This document shows positions 8,801 to 15,610 of a DNA stretch of 54,821 nucleotides, one piece after another (the first letter of the stretch is position 1; each line of letters opens with the position of its first letter). The notes under the pieces were generated by a model that saw nothing but the letters and a program-made list of their open reading frames with translations, was not told the DNA's origin and did no database searches. The translations under genes and the position numbers were made by a program. The stretch lies in assembly GCF_902143375.2 (NCBI RefSeq), contig NZ_CABFVA020000004.1, positions 1 to 54,821 of the forward strand, read 5' to 3'. This stretch comes from Methylacidimicrobium tartarophylax (GTDB lineage: Bacteria > Verrucomicrobiota > Verrucomicrobiia > Methylacidiphilales > Methylacidiphilaceae).

Positions 8801-8948
8801 TGTTCATCTGGCGCTCCAAGTACGCGCGGAGGCTTTCGCTGCTGATGAAGTGAGAGAGAACGGTGACCAGGAGAAGAGGGGCCGCGAGAATCGCCCCGAT
8901 CAGAGCGAGCAGGGGAACCCGGTGCTTGTAGAGGGAGTGAAATCTCAT
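5850..8948 (-). CDS. AsmA/DUF748-like envelope protein with four 165-residue repeats
   Basis: 1032 residues with one N-terminal membrane anchor (about 10-32) followed by a long periplasmic part rich in short beta strands. This fits the DUF748/AsmA-like family, whose relatives (TamB, YhdP) form hydrophobic grooves bridging the two membranes and moving phospholipid. DGKFMG or QGKFMG occurs at residues 371, 536, 701 and 866, exactly 165 apart. Each unit contains a KIDSA-x-GARFAYED-like start, a NISLKNISNQFADG segment and a charged helix (LPETVQLEKERAARVEK type). The first helix (about 286-315) precedes unit 1. The C-terminus (about 985-1032) is basic. A lipid-transfer or outer-membrane assembly role is inference from fold. 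Confidence 0.8.
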   Translation of the reverse strand: MRFHSLYKHRVPLLALIGAILAAPLLLVTVLSHFISSESLRAYLERQMNSHLKEYTVRVGRAYFHPLSFSLDLDELLLMQDSHPFPPVAHLKRIHASVHWYDLWRGKLVASFRFEHPAIHIDVNNLNEERKSKIPFGKKGWQDAIQSIYPLKINLLTIRDGEITYVNVKPYKPLYAHGINLTAKNIRNTLNAFQAYPSPVQGEGVVFDSGTFAVDGRANFLQKPFAGFQGRFTLTNIDLIYFNPLLIDKNLLVRKDGFLYAKGTLENAPRKTNLDIEELLLKGIGIDYLNLPERIVAEREMVKRAMKEAAGLRNKTETKIRVHKVEISDATFGYEDKTIQPNVRFSLEHTNLSLRNISNQYADGAGSFGLDGKFMGQSEIAVHGEYWMEKNRLKGEVDLQHIFLSHFLPYLEKDRNLRIRSGAISLAGNVDYAPRSSHFEVKQADIDDLKVDYLHLPETVQLEKERAARVEKSAKNLTNNAEKTFKIDSANIRGARFAYEDRTATPGFRFYIDQTNISLKNVSNQFADGPGDFALDGKFMGEAGIVIHGDYWMEKKRLISAVSLDRVSLSYFTPFLEKEQNFQVRSGVVSLAGKVDYSPRDSDLDIQQAEIEGLKIDYVHRRETAKKEKEKVGKVLKSSKSLVNNSTKKIKIESAKVKDACFVYEDKEARPNFRLSLDQTNISLQNISNEFADGPASIQLDGKFMGTGSVDLEGSYSLEKSRLASKFALKEISLIPLTPFLARDPNLKVRKGIVSASGSLDYSARKSDLVVHCANVQGLRVDYLHLRSTAQKEKEKFRKVTRSAQRESNRSDQKFKIDRIKLEDCVFAYTNRVTKPSYELFLSGAHGELINLSNQRAEGLSHLDLQGKFMGTGNADIQGTFLSETNRPDLDLRIAIERTQMAAMSDFFKAYGKFDVKSGLFSFYSEMKIRGTEMDGYAKPFLKDMEVYEEDPARRRDLGHWIYLKAVSGVTKVLKNNHREVATETRISGSLSNARVDVMQAIGNLIRNALIEAIAPGFEEREGNRRAASSRR
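5996..7997 (-). repeat. Four in-frame tandem repeats of 495 bp within the DUF748-like gene
   Basis: Protein landmarks recur at exactly 165-residue spacing: K(I/F)(R/K)(V/I) at about 319, 484, 649 and 814, and GKFMG at 373, 538, 703 and 868. Units 2 and 3 are most alike; unit 4 is the most divergent. Identity is clear in protein and weaker in DNA, so the duplication is old and kept in register. Confidence 0.85.
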
Positions 8949-8969
8949 TGTCCCGCAATCTTCTCGGTT

Positions 8970-8998
8970 AAACTTCTCTTTCTACCCGTCCCTGTCAA
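8970..8998 (-). promoter_or_regulatory. Candidate sigma-70 promoter for the DUF748-like gene
   Basis: On the minus strand a perfect TTGACA (8993-8998) is separated by 17 bases from AAGTTT (8970-8975), about 20 bases before the ATG. The -35 element is perfect and the -10 element poor, so confidence is limited. It lies in the only gene-free stretch above 300 bases in the window (8949-9348), most of the rest of which is repeat copy B. Confidence 0.35.
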
Positions 8999-9134
8999 AA
9001 GCAGGAATATCCTCCTGGAGGTGAAAAGCCGCTTCGATCACCGAAGCCGCCCGGAGGCGGGCGATTCAAAAGCGGCACCCCCTCCCGCCTCCCTGTAGCG
9101 ATCCTCTACGTCTACGGGGCGTCGACCGCACCTG

Positions 9135-9302
9135 CCAAGCCTGCTTGTCTCACACGGTTCATACCCGAGGCGGGACGCTGGCTTTCCCCTGGAGTTGTAT
9201 GACGGCATACGGCGAGGAGCGATAGAAACCCAAGCCCCCCACGAAGCAGCCGGGCACATTTCGCAAGCCGCAGGAGAACGCTTGGGAGATAGGCTGCTAG
9301 GC
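9135..9302 (-). repeat. Dispersed structured repeat, copy B (degenerate, about 168 bp)
   Basis: Reads on the minus strand as the family sequence: CAAGCGTTCTCCTGCGGCTT, then the inner hairpin GTATG-CCGT-CATAC, then GTGTGAGACAAGCAGGCTTG. One terminal repeat is damaged (CAGCCTATCTCCCA), and the outer stem is weakened to GGGTTTC / GAAAGCC with a G-T pair. It lies about 45 bases downstream of the SDR stop codon, in the same orientation as that gene. Confidence 0.8.
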
Positions 9303-9348
9303 CAAGCGCACCGCCCTGCCCTTCCACGAGAGCAAAGGCTCGGAGCCC

Positions 9349-10122
9349 CTATTTCGTGGTATAACCGCCGTTGACGAGGATCTTCTGGCCGGTCATCCAC
9401 CAGCCGTCCGACACCAAGAAACGGATCCACGGAACGATATCTTGGATGTCCGTCAGGCCGGTCTTGGAAAACTTCGAGAGTGCCGCTGCGGTCCTGTGAT
9501 AAGCGACCGCCTCCGCGGCTTCCGCCGGATAGAAAAAAGGGGTGTCCATCGGACCTGGCCCGATCGCGGTCACCGAGATGCCGCGGTTTCCGAACTCCTT
9601 GGCGGCCGCTCGGGTGAAATGCTCCACCGGGGCCTTGGTACCGGCGTACGCCGAGTAGAATGGCGTGAAGGCCCCCAGCAGCGACGTCACCAGGGTGCAG
9701 ATCTTCCCGTTGTCGCTCAGATGCTTGCCGGCTTCCTTTAGGAAAAAGAAGGCAGCCTTGGCATTGACCGCGCTCATCTGGTCATACTCGGCTTCCGAGA
9801 TCTCCGTCATCGGCTTCTTGAGGACCTTACCCACCGTGTTGATGGCGATGTCGGGCCGGCCGATCGCGGAGATCGCGTCGGCGAACAGCCGCTCCATGGC
9901 CCCCGCCGTGGTCAAGTCGGCACAAAATGCGACCGCTTTGGCCCCCGCAGACTGGATCGCGGCGATGGTCTCGTCCGCGGCCTTCTTGGCAGACGCACTG
10001 TTGTAGTGGATCGCGACCGCTTTGGCTCCGTGCGCCGCAAGATCTCGCGCAATGAGGCCGCCCAGGTTTTTCGCTCCTCCGGCGATCAGGACGGTTTTTC
10101 CTTCAATCGAGTGGGTACTCAT
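9349..10122 (-). CDS. Short-chain dehydrogenase/reductase
   Basis: 257-residue NAD(P)-dependent oxidoreductase with Rossmann fold. The cofactor loop reads GGAKNLGG (15-22), a variant of TGxxxGxG. The catalytic Ser and the YxxxK pair (SAYAGTK) are present, as is the C-terminal MTGQKILVNGGYTTK typical of classical SDRs. The NNAG motif appears as NTVG. The substrate cannot be told. It is divergent from the alpha/beta hydrolase at 10301, and repeat copy B lies downstream. Confidence 0.88.
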   Translation of the reverse strand: MSTHSIEGKTVLIAGGAKNLGGLIARDLAAHGAKAVAIHYNSASAKKAADETIAAIQSAGAKAVAFCADLTTAGAMERLFADAISAIGRPDIAINTVGKVLKKPMTEISEAEYDQMSAVNAKAAFFFLKEAGKHLSDNGKICTLVTSLLGAFTPFYSAYAGTKAPVEHFTRAAAKEFGNRGISVTAIGPGPMDTPFFYPAEAAEAVAYHRTAAALSKFSKTGLTDIQDIVPWIRFLVSDGWWMTGQKILVNGGYTTK

Positions 10123-10229
10123 GGAATTGCCAGGTGCGAGCAGGCTAAAACCCTATGCAGAAAAAGAAAAGCGAATCCGGACGGATTCCCGCTCGCCCGC
10201 GAGAGCCATGTCTGGCAAGCTTCCTTAGT

Positions 10230-10262
10230 CTGCCTCTCTCCCAAGCGTTCTCCTGCGGCTTC
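10230..10262 (+). repeat. Truncated copy of the structured repeat (fragment F)
   Basis: TCTCTCCCAAGCGTTCTCCT followed by GCGGCTT is nearly identical to the 5' portion of copies B and D. Downstream only a weak trace remains (GGCTGGGTTTTGG). It sits in the divergent region between the SDR and hydrolase genes, so it is one of the few pieces not directly after a stop codon. Confidence 0.65.
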
Positions 10263-10300
10263 TTTTCGGATCGGCTGGGTTTTGGTAAGAGTCTCAAGTC

Positions 10301-11116
10301 ATGACCTTCCTTTCGCGCGATGCGACGCTCTTCTTCACTACGGTTGGCGCCGGGCCCGCGGTGGTTCTGCTCCACCCGACCCCGGTGGATCATCGCTTCT
10401 GGCTCCCGGTTGCCGAGATTCTGGCTCCTCATTTCCAGGTCGTTCTCCCCGATCTTCGCGGCCATGGGAGATCGGAGGCCGGAGCGGGACCGATCACGGT
10501 GGAGAAACTCGCGGAGGATATGTCTCATCTCCTCGACCATCTCGAAATCGACAAGGCGTTTTTCGCCGGCTGTTCGATCGGCGGTTATACTCTGTTTGCG
10601 ATTTGGCGCGCGATGCCCGCGCGTGCTTCCGGCCTGGCTTTCTGCTGCTCCCGGCCGCAGGGCGATACAGAAGCCGTACGGGCCCGGCGCCACGCGAACA
10701 TCGCCAAGATTCTCGAGGGGAGGACCGCGGAGTTCTTCGAGGAGCAGCTCCGATCCCTCATCGGGCCGACCGCCCGTCGGCGCTGGCCGGAAAAGGTCGA
10801 CACGGCCCGGACGATGATGGAGACCGTGTCCGCCGAAGCCCTGGTTGCCGTCCAGGAGGGTCTTGCGGCCCGGCCCGACTCGATCGCCACGGCCCGGACG
10901 ATCCGCGTCCCCTGCTGTGTTCTTGCCGGCGGGGAAGATCCTGCCAGCACGCCATCCGACATGCGCCTTCTGGCCGAAGAGATCCGCCAGGGCGGCGGCA
11001 GTGTGGAGTACGTCGAGATTCCCGATGCCGGCCACTTCGCCCCCTTTGAGCAGCCGGAGCGCGTGGCCCTCATTCTCCAGCGCTGGCTCGACGTGCCAGA
11101 CAAGAGCGCCAAATAG
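10301..11116 (+). CDS. Alpha/beta-fold hydrolase
   Basis: 271 residues with the classic hydrolase layout: oxyanion region LLHPTPVDHRFW, DLRGHGRSEAG, nucleophile elbow GCSIGG (about residues 90-95), acid in GGEDPAS and catalytic His in DAGHFAPFEQPE. It resembles enol-lactone hydrolases and haloperoxidase-like esterases (3-oxoadipate enol-lactonase type), but no aromatic degradation genes lie nearby. Cytoplasmic, no signal peptide. ATG at 10301; no strong ribosome site. Confidence 0.85.
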   Translation: MTFLSRDATLFFTTVGAGPAVVLLHPTPVDHRFWLPVAEILAPHFQVVLPDLRGHGRSEAGAGPITVEKLAEDMSHLLDHLEIDKAFFAGCSIGGYTLFAIWRAMPARASGLAFCCSRPQGDTEAVRARRHANIAKILEGRTAEFFEEQLRSLIGPTARRRWPEKVDTARTMMETVSAEALVAVQEGLAARPDSIATARTIRVPCCVLAGGEDPASTPSDMRLLAEEIRQGGGSVEYVEIPDAGHFAPFEQPERVALILQRWLDVPDKSAK

Positions 11117-11121
11117 GAGGG

Positions 11122-12015
11122 CTACTCGGGCTTCGCAGGATCAAGCCCCGCCTCACGGGCGGCTTCGATCCCGATAGCCGCCCAGTCGACATCCGTCTCC
11201 CCTCGAGCGGCCAGCGCCAGGAAGCGATCGCGCAAGGGTCCTGCAAACGGCATCGGGACGCGGAGAGCGTCCGCCGCCTCCATGGCAAGCCGAAGATCTT
11301 TCTGCCCCAAGGTCGCCAGGAATGCCGCGGGCCGAACGGAGCGGTTTGCGATCAGGCCCCCATAGGTCCTGTAGACGGGAGCCGAAAAGAGGGTACTCGT
11401 GAGGAGTTCAAGGTAAGCATGGCGATCGATTCCGCCCTTCTCGACAAGGGCCATGGATTCCCCTAGGGATTCGATCACCGTCGCTAAGAGGAAATTGCCG
11501 CTTAGCTTGACCAAGTTGGCCTGCTCGGGCCGTTCGCCCACGTGGAAGAGCTGCTGGCCCAGCGGCGCGAGCAGCGGCCGGAGACGGTCGAGCAGCGCGA
11601 GCTTGCCTCCCACCACCAGCACGAGCTTTCCGGCGGCGGCCGCCTCGGGGCGACCGAAAACAGGCAGGGCGAGGTACTCCTGGCGCCGCTCCCGATGCCG
11701 CTGGCCAAGCTCCTCGGATAGCGCCACGGTGATCGTGCTGCAGGAAACATGGATCGCCCCCTCCTGGAGAATCGCCAGGAGACCCGGATCGCCCAGGACG
11801 ACCGCCCGAAGCGCGGCATCGTCCGAAAGCATGGTAAAGACCACTTCCCGATCCGCGAAATCCCGAAGATCCCGGGCGACGTCCGCTCCTTGCTTTTGCA
11901 GGGGCTCGGTACGGCCGAGGCTCCGATTCCAGACCTTGAGATCTCCTCCAACGGCCAGGAGCCGCGCAGCCATCGCCGAACCCATCCGACCCAAGCCCAC
12001 AAAACCGATTCGCAT
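11122..12015 (-). CDS. NAD(P)-dependent beta-hydroxyacid dehydrogenase family protein
   Basis: 297 residues from the ATG at 12015, preceded by AAGGAG seven bases upstream. It opens with MRIGFVGLGRMGSAMAARLL, the dinucleotide-binding motif of the 3-hydroxyisobutyrate dehydrogenase / glyoxylate (succinic semialdehyde) reductase family. The catalytic Lys sits in NLVKLSGNFLLA, and the C-terminal helical domain has the expected DLRLAMEAAD. The usual CSTITVA and LPVFGRPEAAAAGKL segments are present. Most likely a small aldehyde or hydroxyacid reductase. It converges with the hydrolase, with five bases between stop codons. Confidence 0.88.
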   Translation of the reverse strand: MRIGFVGLGRMGSAMAARLLAVGGDLKVWNRSLGRTEPLQKQGADVARDLRDFADREVVFTMLSDDAALRAVVLGDPGLLAILQEGAIHVSCSTITVALSEELGQRHRERRQEYLALPVFGRPEAAAAGKLVLVVGGKLALLDRLRPLLAPLGQQLFHVGERPEQANLVKLSGNFLLATVIESLGESMALVEKGGIDRHAYLELLTSTLFSAPVYRTYGGLIANRSVRPAAFLATLGQKDLRLAMEAADALRVPMPFAGPLRDRFLALAARGETDVDWAAIGIEAAREAGLDPAKPE

Positions 12016-12197
12016 AGGATTCTCCTTCCGCCAGGGCGCGCCTTCAACCGGACGCCCCCCTCTTCGATGCCCGGTAAAACAACCGATCGAGCGCAAACTC
12101 CATGCTGCGGCAACGGACCCGGAAAAGCCAAGGATTTGCTTGCTCGGGAATGGCGACCCTTTCGCGGTTGTGCTACCCATCGAGTCCTCTGCCTTCC

Positions 12198-12761
12198 ATG
12201 AAAGGTCGCTTCCAAAAAGCCGAATTCCCGGTGGAAAAGGTCCGGTGTTACCTCGAGCCTGGACCGATCGTCCTCGTCTCCTCGGCTCTGGGCGAAGAAA
12301 GGAACATCATGACGATGGGATGGCACACGGTGATGGAGTTCACGCCTTCGCTGGTCGGCTGCGTGATCGCCGAGAGCAACCATAGCTTCCGGCTGATCCG
12401 GGAGAGCGGAGAGTGCGTGATCAACCTGCCCACCAGAGCGCTCCTGGACGAAGTCGTCGGGATCGGCAACACCACCGGAGCCGAGGTCGACAAGTTCGCC
12501 ACCTTCGGGCTCACCCCGGAGGAGAGCCGGGTCGTGAACGCCCCGAGCATCCTCGAGTGCTGTGCCTGCTTCGAGTGCCGCCTCGCCGACGACAGCCTCG
12601 TCCGGAAGTACAACTTCTTCGTCTTCGAGGTGGTGTACGCCCGAGCGGCTCGTAGGCCCAAGCATCCCGAAACCCTCCACTATACCGGAAACGGCGTCTT
12701 CATGGTTTCGGGAAAGATTCTCAGCCGGCGAGCAAAGTTCCGGCCGGAGCTGCTCGACTAG
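12198..12761 (+). CDS. Flavin reductase-like FMN-binding split-barrel protein
   Basis: 187 residues. PGPIVLVSSALGEERNIMTMGWHTVMEFTP, GCVIAESNHSFRLIRESGECVINLP and VEVV-like strands match the flavin reductase-like domain (DIM6/NTAB family), which binds FMN and often reduces flavin with NAD(P)H. Unusually rich in Cys around ILECCACFECRL, where other members have few. The start at 12198 is chosen because upstream sequence has no domain similarity. It converges with the TOPRIM-like gene, overlapping four bases. Confidence 0.82.
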   Translation: MKGRFQKAEFPVEKVRCYLEPGPIVLVSSALGEERNIMTMGWHTVMEFTPSLVGCVIAESNHSFRLIRESGECVINLPTRALLDEVVGIGNTTGAEVDKFATFGLTPEESRVVNAPSILECCACFECRLADDSLVRKYNFFVFEVVYARAARRPKHPETLHYTGNGVFMVSGKILSRRAKFRPELLD

Positions 12762-13426
12762 AGCGGCTGGTCCGCGACTTTCGGTCCGTCATCGGTTCGT
12801 TGCCGAGCTAACGGGAGAAGTCCACCCTGTTTGTGCCGTGGCAGCGCGCTACGCAGCGCATCCATGCAGTCTTTGAGCGAACCGTCCTCCTGCCCCGCCC
12901 GATAGAGATCCATCTTCTTGGCCAAATCCGCGGCAAATTCGATTCCACTCAACGGCGAGGGGCATCCCGTCGCTCGAATCGCGTCCACAAAAGCCATCTT
13001 GTAAAATGCGCGTTCGCACTTCTTTTGACCGACATTCGGCGTTTCTCCGACGACGCACCGGAAGGAATGCGCATCGGCCATGTACCAACGCTCGATGTGA
13101 GGATCCGGGCACGCTGCCACAAGCCGGTCCCTGAGCGACCGGTCGGTTCGTTGTTCAATTTCCTGCCGTTTTCTGGCGGCGCTCACACAATTTCCATCGA
13201 TCGCCACAACCAGAAGATCCGGCGGTGTATGGACAAACCCCAAAGCAAGACTCCTCTGGTAGAGCTTCAACTCTTCTAGTGCGCGCCCCTGTCCTCCGCG
13301 GGCGGATCGGATCTTTACTTCCACAGAAATGCGCTCTTCCTCCGCGATCCGGCGGATTAGCGGCGCGAGTAGCTCTTCATGAGCGCGGTCTTCCGCGAAA
13401 AGGTCGACCAGGACGAGGCTACGCAT
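12758..13426 (-). CDS. TOPRIM-like / DUF4276-type partner protein
   Basis: 222 residues. A first strand LVLVDLFAEDRAHEELLAPLI supplies an acidic residue where TOPRIM folds have VEGxxxE, and LLVVAIDGNC (near 70-80) gives a second acidic site. The middle holds PDPHIERWYMADAHSF, a pattern shared with DUF4276/RloB-type proteins. Such proteins pair with AAA15 ATPases in antiphage modules, where the TOPRIM domain is the nuclease effector. Here its ATG overlaps the ATPase stop by eight bases (ATGCGTAG), implying translational coupling. The family call is from pattern only and needs a profile search. Confidence 0.6.
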   Translation of the reverse strand: MRSLVLVDLFAEDRAHEELLAPLIRRIAEEERISVEVKIRSARGGQGRALEELKLYQRSLALGFVHTPPDLLVVAIDGNCVSAARKRQEIEQRTDRSLRDRLVAACPDPHIERWYMADAHSFRCVVGETPNVGQKKCERAFYKMAFVDAIRATGCPSPLSGIEFAADLAKKMDLYRAGQEDGSLKDCMDALRSALPRHKQGGLLPLARQRTDDGPKVADQPL

Positions 13427-14113
13427 CGATTATGCCCCGAAGCAGGAGGCTTTCAAACAACCCGTCCTCGTTCCGGGCCGCGAGTCCTTCCCGGATCTCC
13501 GGATCATCGAATAACGGACCCGTGGGATCGAAGGGGTCGAACCGAGTCTGCCTGCTCTCCCTTTTCACGTTGACGAGCTCGACCTGTCCTCTGGGCCGCT
13601 CGCGCGCTTCCTTGAGCGCCATGCCGCAGAGAAGAGGGGAATGCGTCGTCACCAGCACTTGCCTGCTTTGCTCGAAAGCCAAGGAGAAAAGGAGCTGGGC
13701 GACTAACTCCAACCGGCGAGGATGAACGCCGTTCTCCGGCTCCTCAAAGGCGATGAGAGATCCTGCCCACGGGTTGACCGCAATCGCGCAGAGCGCGAGC
13801 ACGCGGAGCGTTCCTTCGGACACGACTCGGGAGGAGTAGTCGATCCCCTCTTGGCGGATCAGGATGTCGAGCGTGCCCCGCCGTTTATCCAGATCCACCG
13901 TTAAATCTTCAATGCTTGGAATCAGCGAGCGAAGGGTGCGTCGGATCGCGTCGGGAATCGTCCGGAGCGTCGCGATGCGGGAGAGGGCTTCGATCGACTC
14001 CAGCAGATTGCTCTTGCCCGCGGCGTTCGGGCCGAAGAGGACGGTCAGTTGCGGGCAAGAAATACGAACGTCGCCAAGCGACTTAAACCTTGGACACGTA
14101 GTTCCTCAAGCAC
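13419..14113 (-). pseudogene. AAA15-family ATPase, frameshifted near its N-terminus
   Basis: A GTG at 14113 follows a strong ribosome site (GGGAGGATTCC) and encodes VLEELRVQG, then runs out of frame. One added base near 14084-14087 would restore FKSLGDVRISCPQLTVLFGP and the Walker A motif FGPNAAGKSNLLE. The rest is intact in the second frame: VSEGTLRVLALCAIA signature, Walker B LIAFEEPENGVHP, and H-loop VLVTTHSP. The joined protein would be about 231 residues, much shorter than the usual 350-400; the region between Walker A and the signature is reduced to about 70 residues. Either a decayed or phase-variable ATPase, or a sequencing error. Confidence 0.75.
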
Positions 14114-14266
14114 GGAATCCTCCCGCTCTCAAGCCAGGGGTTGCCACACCCCCCTTCCGGCACTTCCAGCCCTTTTAGCCCGGGCGGCTCAATCTAACGA
14201 TCTTTCAATATGCCTATTGCCCAGATTCATCGGGATGGCAACCCTGTCCGGCCGATTTCTCGACCC

Positions 14267-15610
14267 CTACCCTCCTCCTTCCGCCTCCTCGGGCTTGCCT
14301 TCCGAGGGGCATAGTCCGTACCGGCGCATCTTGGTGTAGAGGAGTTGGCGGTGGATGCCGAGGGCGCGCGCCGCTTCTGCGCGGTTGCCGCCGCTTCTGC
14401 CGAGCGCGCGCCGAATCAGCAGCTCCTCCAAGCGGGCGATGGCCGCGGGGAGATTCTCCTCGGGCCAGTCGAAGGAAGTGGGGCTCGCCTCTTCGGAATT
14501 GAGATCGAGATCGGAGGCCGTGATCTTTTCCCCGCGGACAAGGACAGCCGCCCTCTCCAGGACGTTCCGCAGTTCCCGCACGTTTCCTCGCCAGCGGTGC
14601 TGAATCAGCCGCGCAGCGGCGTCGGGACCGAGCCACTTGCCGGCGGGAGCCAAGAAGTGCTCGGCCAGGGGGAGAATGTCGGCGATCCGCTCCCGGAGCG
14701 GAGGCAGATGGATCGGCAGGACATGGAGCCGGTAGAAAAGGTCCTCGCGAAAGGCCCCTTCCCGAACCCGCTCAAAGAGATCGCGATTGGTGGCGGAGAT
14801 GACCCGGACATCGACGGGAACGGGTTTGCCGCCGATCGGAGTAATGACCCGCTCCTGGAGGGCGCGCAGGATCTTCGGCTGCAGCGAAAGGGGCATGTCA
14901 CCAATCTCGTCGAGGAAGAGAGTCCCCCCGTCGGCCTCCTGGAAAGCTCCCTGCCGATCGGCATGGGCGCCTGTAAAAGAGCCCCGAAGATGGCCGAAGA
15001 GCTCGCTTTCCCAAAGCTCAGCCGGAATCGCTGCGCAGTTGACGGCGACGAACGGCTTGGCACGGCGACGGCCGTGGTCGTGGATTGCTCGGGCCACCAG
15101 CTCCTTGCCCGTTCCCGTCTCCCCCTGGATGAAGACCGTCGTGCCGCTGTCGGCCACCATCCCGATGGCCTTTTGGATCTTTCGCATCGCTTCGCTGGAG
15201 CCGATGAACTCGACAGGCCGGGCTTCCGTCCGGAGGGGGCCGAGCCCGGCTTTTGCCGCCAGCATCTCGCTCAGGAGGCGGGCGAGGTCGGCACGGCCGA
15301 TGGGCTTGGTTAGATGGTCAAAGGCACCCAAGCGCATCGCTTCGATCGTGTTCGTCGCGGTGGCGTGCGCCGTCAGCACCGCGACGGGTGGGGCGCCGGC
15401 TCTTGCGCGAATGCGCTCAAGCAGTGGAAGTCCGTCCATTCCCGGCAACCGCAGGTCGAGCAGAACTCCATCGGTCGGCTCTCGGGCTAAAGCCGCCAGC
15501 GCCTCTGGACCCGAGGCGGCGGTGCGAGCTTCGTGACCGAGGCTGCGGACGGTTTCGGCGAGGACTTCGGAAAGCGCCGCATCGTCGTCAACGATCAGGA
15601 TCGTGGCCAT
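14267..15610 (-). CDS. Sigma-54-dependent response regulator, NtrC family
   Basis: 447 residues in three domains. Receiver 1-120: acidic pocket DDD at 8-10, phospho-acceptor Asp 52, Lys 102. AAA+ domain about 135-370: Walker A GETGTGKE at 163-170, GSFTGA at 210-215, Walker B TLFLDE at 230-235, arginine-finger region FREDLFYRL. C-terminal Fis-type helix-turn-helix about 405-440 (NRAEAARALGIHRQLLYTKM). It activates RNA polymerase containing sigma-54. The sigma-54 contact loop is GSFTGA rather than GAFTGA. It overlaps the 3' end of its kinase gene by 16 bases, so the two are cotranscribed. Targets unknown. Confidence 0.95.
   Translation of the reverse strand: MATILIVDDDAALSEVLAETVRSLGHEARTAASGPEALAALAREPTDGVLLDLRLPGMDGLPLLERIRARAGAPPVAVLTAHATATNTIEAMRLGAFDHLTKPIGRADLARLLSEMLAAKAGLGPLRTEARPVEFIGSSEAMRKIQKAIGMVADSGTTVFIQGETGTGKELVARAIHDHGRRRAKPFVAVNCAAIPAELWESELFGHLRGSFTGAHADRQGAFQEADGGTLFLDEIGDMPLSLQPKILRALQERVITPIGGKPVPVDVRVISATNRDLFERVREGAFREDLFYRLHVLPIHLPPLRERIADILPLAEHFLAPAGKWLGPDAAARLIQHRWRGNVRELRNVLERAAVLVRGEKITASDLDLNSEEASPTSFDWPEENLPAAIARLEELLIRRALGRSGGNRAEAARALGIHRQLLYTKMRRYGLCPSEGKPEEAEGGG

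Noticed and set aside
9112-9430. Open frames within repeat copy B (and similar ones in A, C, D, E)
   Set aside because: They arise from the repeat sequence itself; similarity among them reflects the shared repeat, not a protein family.
14120-14160. GGGG...CCCC hairpin between the ATPase and the response regulator
   Set aside because: Short stem, no T-tract, and likely by chance in GC-rich DNA.
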